NCBI RefSeq assembly: GCF_030580865.1
Contig: NZ_JAUQSY010000008.1
Location: 62,001 to 126,000 of the forward strand
Direction of reading: 5' to 3'
DNA: 64,000 bases
Source: Hymenobacter aranciens
GTDB lineage: Bacteria; Bacteroidota; Bacteroidia; Cytophagales; Hymenobacteraceae
Numbering within the stretch: the first letter of the stretch is position 1; each line of letters begins with the position of its first letter. Below the pieces are notes generated by a model, which had not been told where the DNA came from, did no database searches, and was given only the letters and a program-made list of their open reading frames with translations. This document shows positions 62,770 through 64,000 of this stretch, piece by piece. The translations under genes and the position numbers were made by a program.

Positions 62770-64000
62770 TTGACGTTTCACGAATTTGCGCTCCATGACG
62801 ACCTGCTGGCCGGCATCGACGCCATGAATTACCAGCAGGCCACTCCGGTCCAGGAGCAGGCCATCCCCAAAATCCTCGAAGGCAAAGACCTCATTGCCTG
62901 CGCCCAGACCGGCACCGGCAAAACCGCCGCCTATCTGCTGCCGCTGCTCGACAAGATTTCGCACGATAAGCACGGCCACACCACCACCCTCATCCTGGTG
63001 CCCACCCGCGAGCTGGCCACCCAGATTGACGAGCAGGTGATGGGCTTCGGCTACTACGTCGAAGCCAGCTCGATAGCCATTTATGGCGGCGGCAAAAGCG
63101 AGAACTGGGAGCAGCAGAAGCGCGCCCTCACCAGCGGGGCCGACATCATCATTGCCACGCCCGGCCGCCTCATTGCCCACCTCCAAATGGGCTACGTGAA
63201 GTTCGACCAAATCAAGTACCTGGTGCTCGACGAGGCGGATAAGATGATGGACATGGGCTTCTCGGACGATATTTTCAACATCGTGCGCCAGCTGCCCAAG
63301 CAGCGGCAGACGCTGCTGTTCTCGGCCACCATGCCGCAGAAAATCCGCGATTTCTCGCAGCAGATTCTGCAGAATCCGGACGAAATCCGGCTGGCCGTAT
63401 CGAAGCCCGCCGCCGGCATCGACCAGCAGTTTTACATGGCCTACGACCGCCAGAAAATCTACATCCTCGAACACCTCATCAAGACCCAGGACGTGCAGAG
63501 CATGGTGCTTTTCACCAGCCAGAAGGCGGCCGTGGGCGGCATCGTGAAGGCGGTGAACAAGCTGGGCATCGAGGCCCGGGGCATCAGCTCCGACCGCACC
63601 CAGGAGGAGCGCGAGGAAATCATGCGGGCCTTCAAAAACAAGCAGTTCCCCATTCTGGTGGCTACCGACGTGCTCAGCCGGGGCATTGATATTGACTCGC
63701 TGAGCCACGTGGTGAATTACGATATTCCCCGCGCCGCCGAGGACTACGTTCACCGCATCGGCCGCACCGCGCGCGCCGCCACCAAGGGCACCGCCATCAC
63801 CTTCATCTCGGACCAGGACCAGGACCGGGTGCAGAAAATCGAGCGCCTCATCGAGCGCGAAATCGAGAAGCAGAAAATCACCGAGGCCCTCGGCCTGGGC
63901 GAAGCGCCCGAGTACGACCCCAAACGCTTCGCCGGCCTGGGTGGTAAAATCGGCGGCCGCCCCGCCCGGGGTGGTCACGGCGGCGGCGGCGGTGGTGGCC
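62770..64000 (+). CDS. DEAD-box ATP-dependent RNA helicase (3' truncated by window)
   Basis: The frame runs from a TTG at 62770 to the end of the window (410 complete codons). Translation begins (M)TFHEFALHDDLLAGIDAMNYQQATPVQEQAIP, giving the Q motif. Motif I is ACAQTGTGKTAAY, Ia PTRELATQ, II LVLDEADKMMDMGF, III LFSATMP, and VI HRIGRTARA; a Gly-rich C-terminal tail has started (GGRPARGGHGGGG). This is the RhlE/CshA-like group acting in ribosome assembly or RNA decay. No ATG precedes the Q motif in frame, so TTG is the start; ATG 62824 would cut into the domain. The divergent neighbour is the methyltransferase, with the 21-bp array between. Confidence 0.93.
   Translation, partial: MTFHEFALHDDLLAGIDAMNYQQATPVQEQAIPKILEGKDLIACAQTGTGKTAAYLLPLLDKISHDKHGHTTTLILVPTRELATQIDEQVMGFGYYVEASSIAIYGGGKSENWEQQKRALTSGADIIIATPGRLIAHLQMGYVKFDQIKYLVLDEADKMMDMGFSDDIFNIVRQLPKQRQTLLFSATMPQKIRDFSQQILQNPDEIRLAVSKPAAGIDQQFYMAYDRQKIYILEHLIKTQDVQSMVLFTSQKAAVGGIVKAVNKLGIEARGISSDRTQEEREEIMRAFKNKQFPILVATDVLSRGIDIDSLSHVVNYDIPRAAEDYVHRIGRTARAATKGTAITFISDQDQDRVQKIERLIEREIEKQKITEALGLGEAPEYDPKRFAGLGGKIGGRPARGGHGGGGGGG

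Noticed and set aside
62758..63978. 406-residue ORF on the minus strand
   Set aside because: It is antisense to the DEAD-box helicase, whose motifs I, II, III and VI are all present on the plus strand.

Overview
The window looks like chromosomal DNA of a GC-rich member of the Bacteroidota, most likely Hymenobacter or a close relative. The evidence is the set of type IX secretion (T9SS) sorting domains, Bacteroidota-type promoters (TTTG, about 19-21 bp, TAnnTTTG), a eukaryote-like glycogen synthase, families such as YdeI/OmdA, DUF1761 and WYL, and very high third-position GC that creates long false ORFs opposite almost every gene. I saw no rRNA, tRNA or CRISPR array.

Layout. 0-11 kb is ordinary: a truncated zinc-ribbon protein, a YfcC/DcuC-type carrier, YdeI-like, DUF1761 and WYL-regulator genes, a secreted CotH-kinase protein, a small SusE/F-like secreted protein, a GH13 glucan enzyme and a nitroreductase. 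11-51 kb is an accessory island dominated by four giant secreted T9SS repeat proteins (1898, 2955, 2852 and 1514 aa). Between them lie a PAS-rich sensor kinase with a divergent LytTR regulator, a type IIG-like restriction-modification protein, a remnant of a second DNA methylase, a decayed T9SS sorting-domain fragment, and two proteins of about 205 aa with a helical N-terminus and an FN3-like C-terminus. 51-64 kb returns to housekeeping genes: glycogen synthase, a DUF4198 protein, a STAS protein, ribonuclease Z, a queuosine-precursor transporter, trpS, a Gfo/Idh/MocA oxidoreductase, a conserved Bacteroidota protein, a CaiB-type CoA transferase, a methyltransferase and a DEAD-box RNA helicase that runs off the end.

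How the parts fit. The giant proteins share one kit of parts (IPT/TIG, SbsA-type Ig, FG-GAP or delta-60 propeller repeats, a T9SS C-terminal domain) and should be exported and anchored at the surface as adhesins or matrix proteins. All seven FG-GAP and delta-60 blocks I counted contain exactly seven repeats, which suggests closed seven-bladed propellers. The GH13 enzyme and glycogen synthase belong to alpha-glucan metabolism.

Repeats are the most unusual aspect. Four intergenic tandem arrays with unrelated sequences have periods of 21 bp or 42 bp. Two sit directly upstream of the two roughly 205-aa proteins, and the order 'giant T9SS gene, hairpin, DNA methylase, 21-bp array, 205-aa gene, hairpin, giant T9SS gene' occurs twice. 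A 158-bp element with 49-bp perfect inverted ends lies in frame inside the methylase, and a pair of 200-240 bp nested-palindrome elements with GTAGCGCGAAC-like ends abuts the 3' ends of two unrelated genes.
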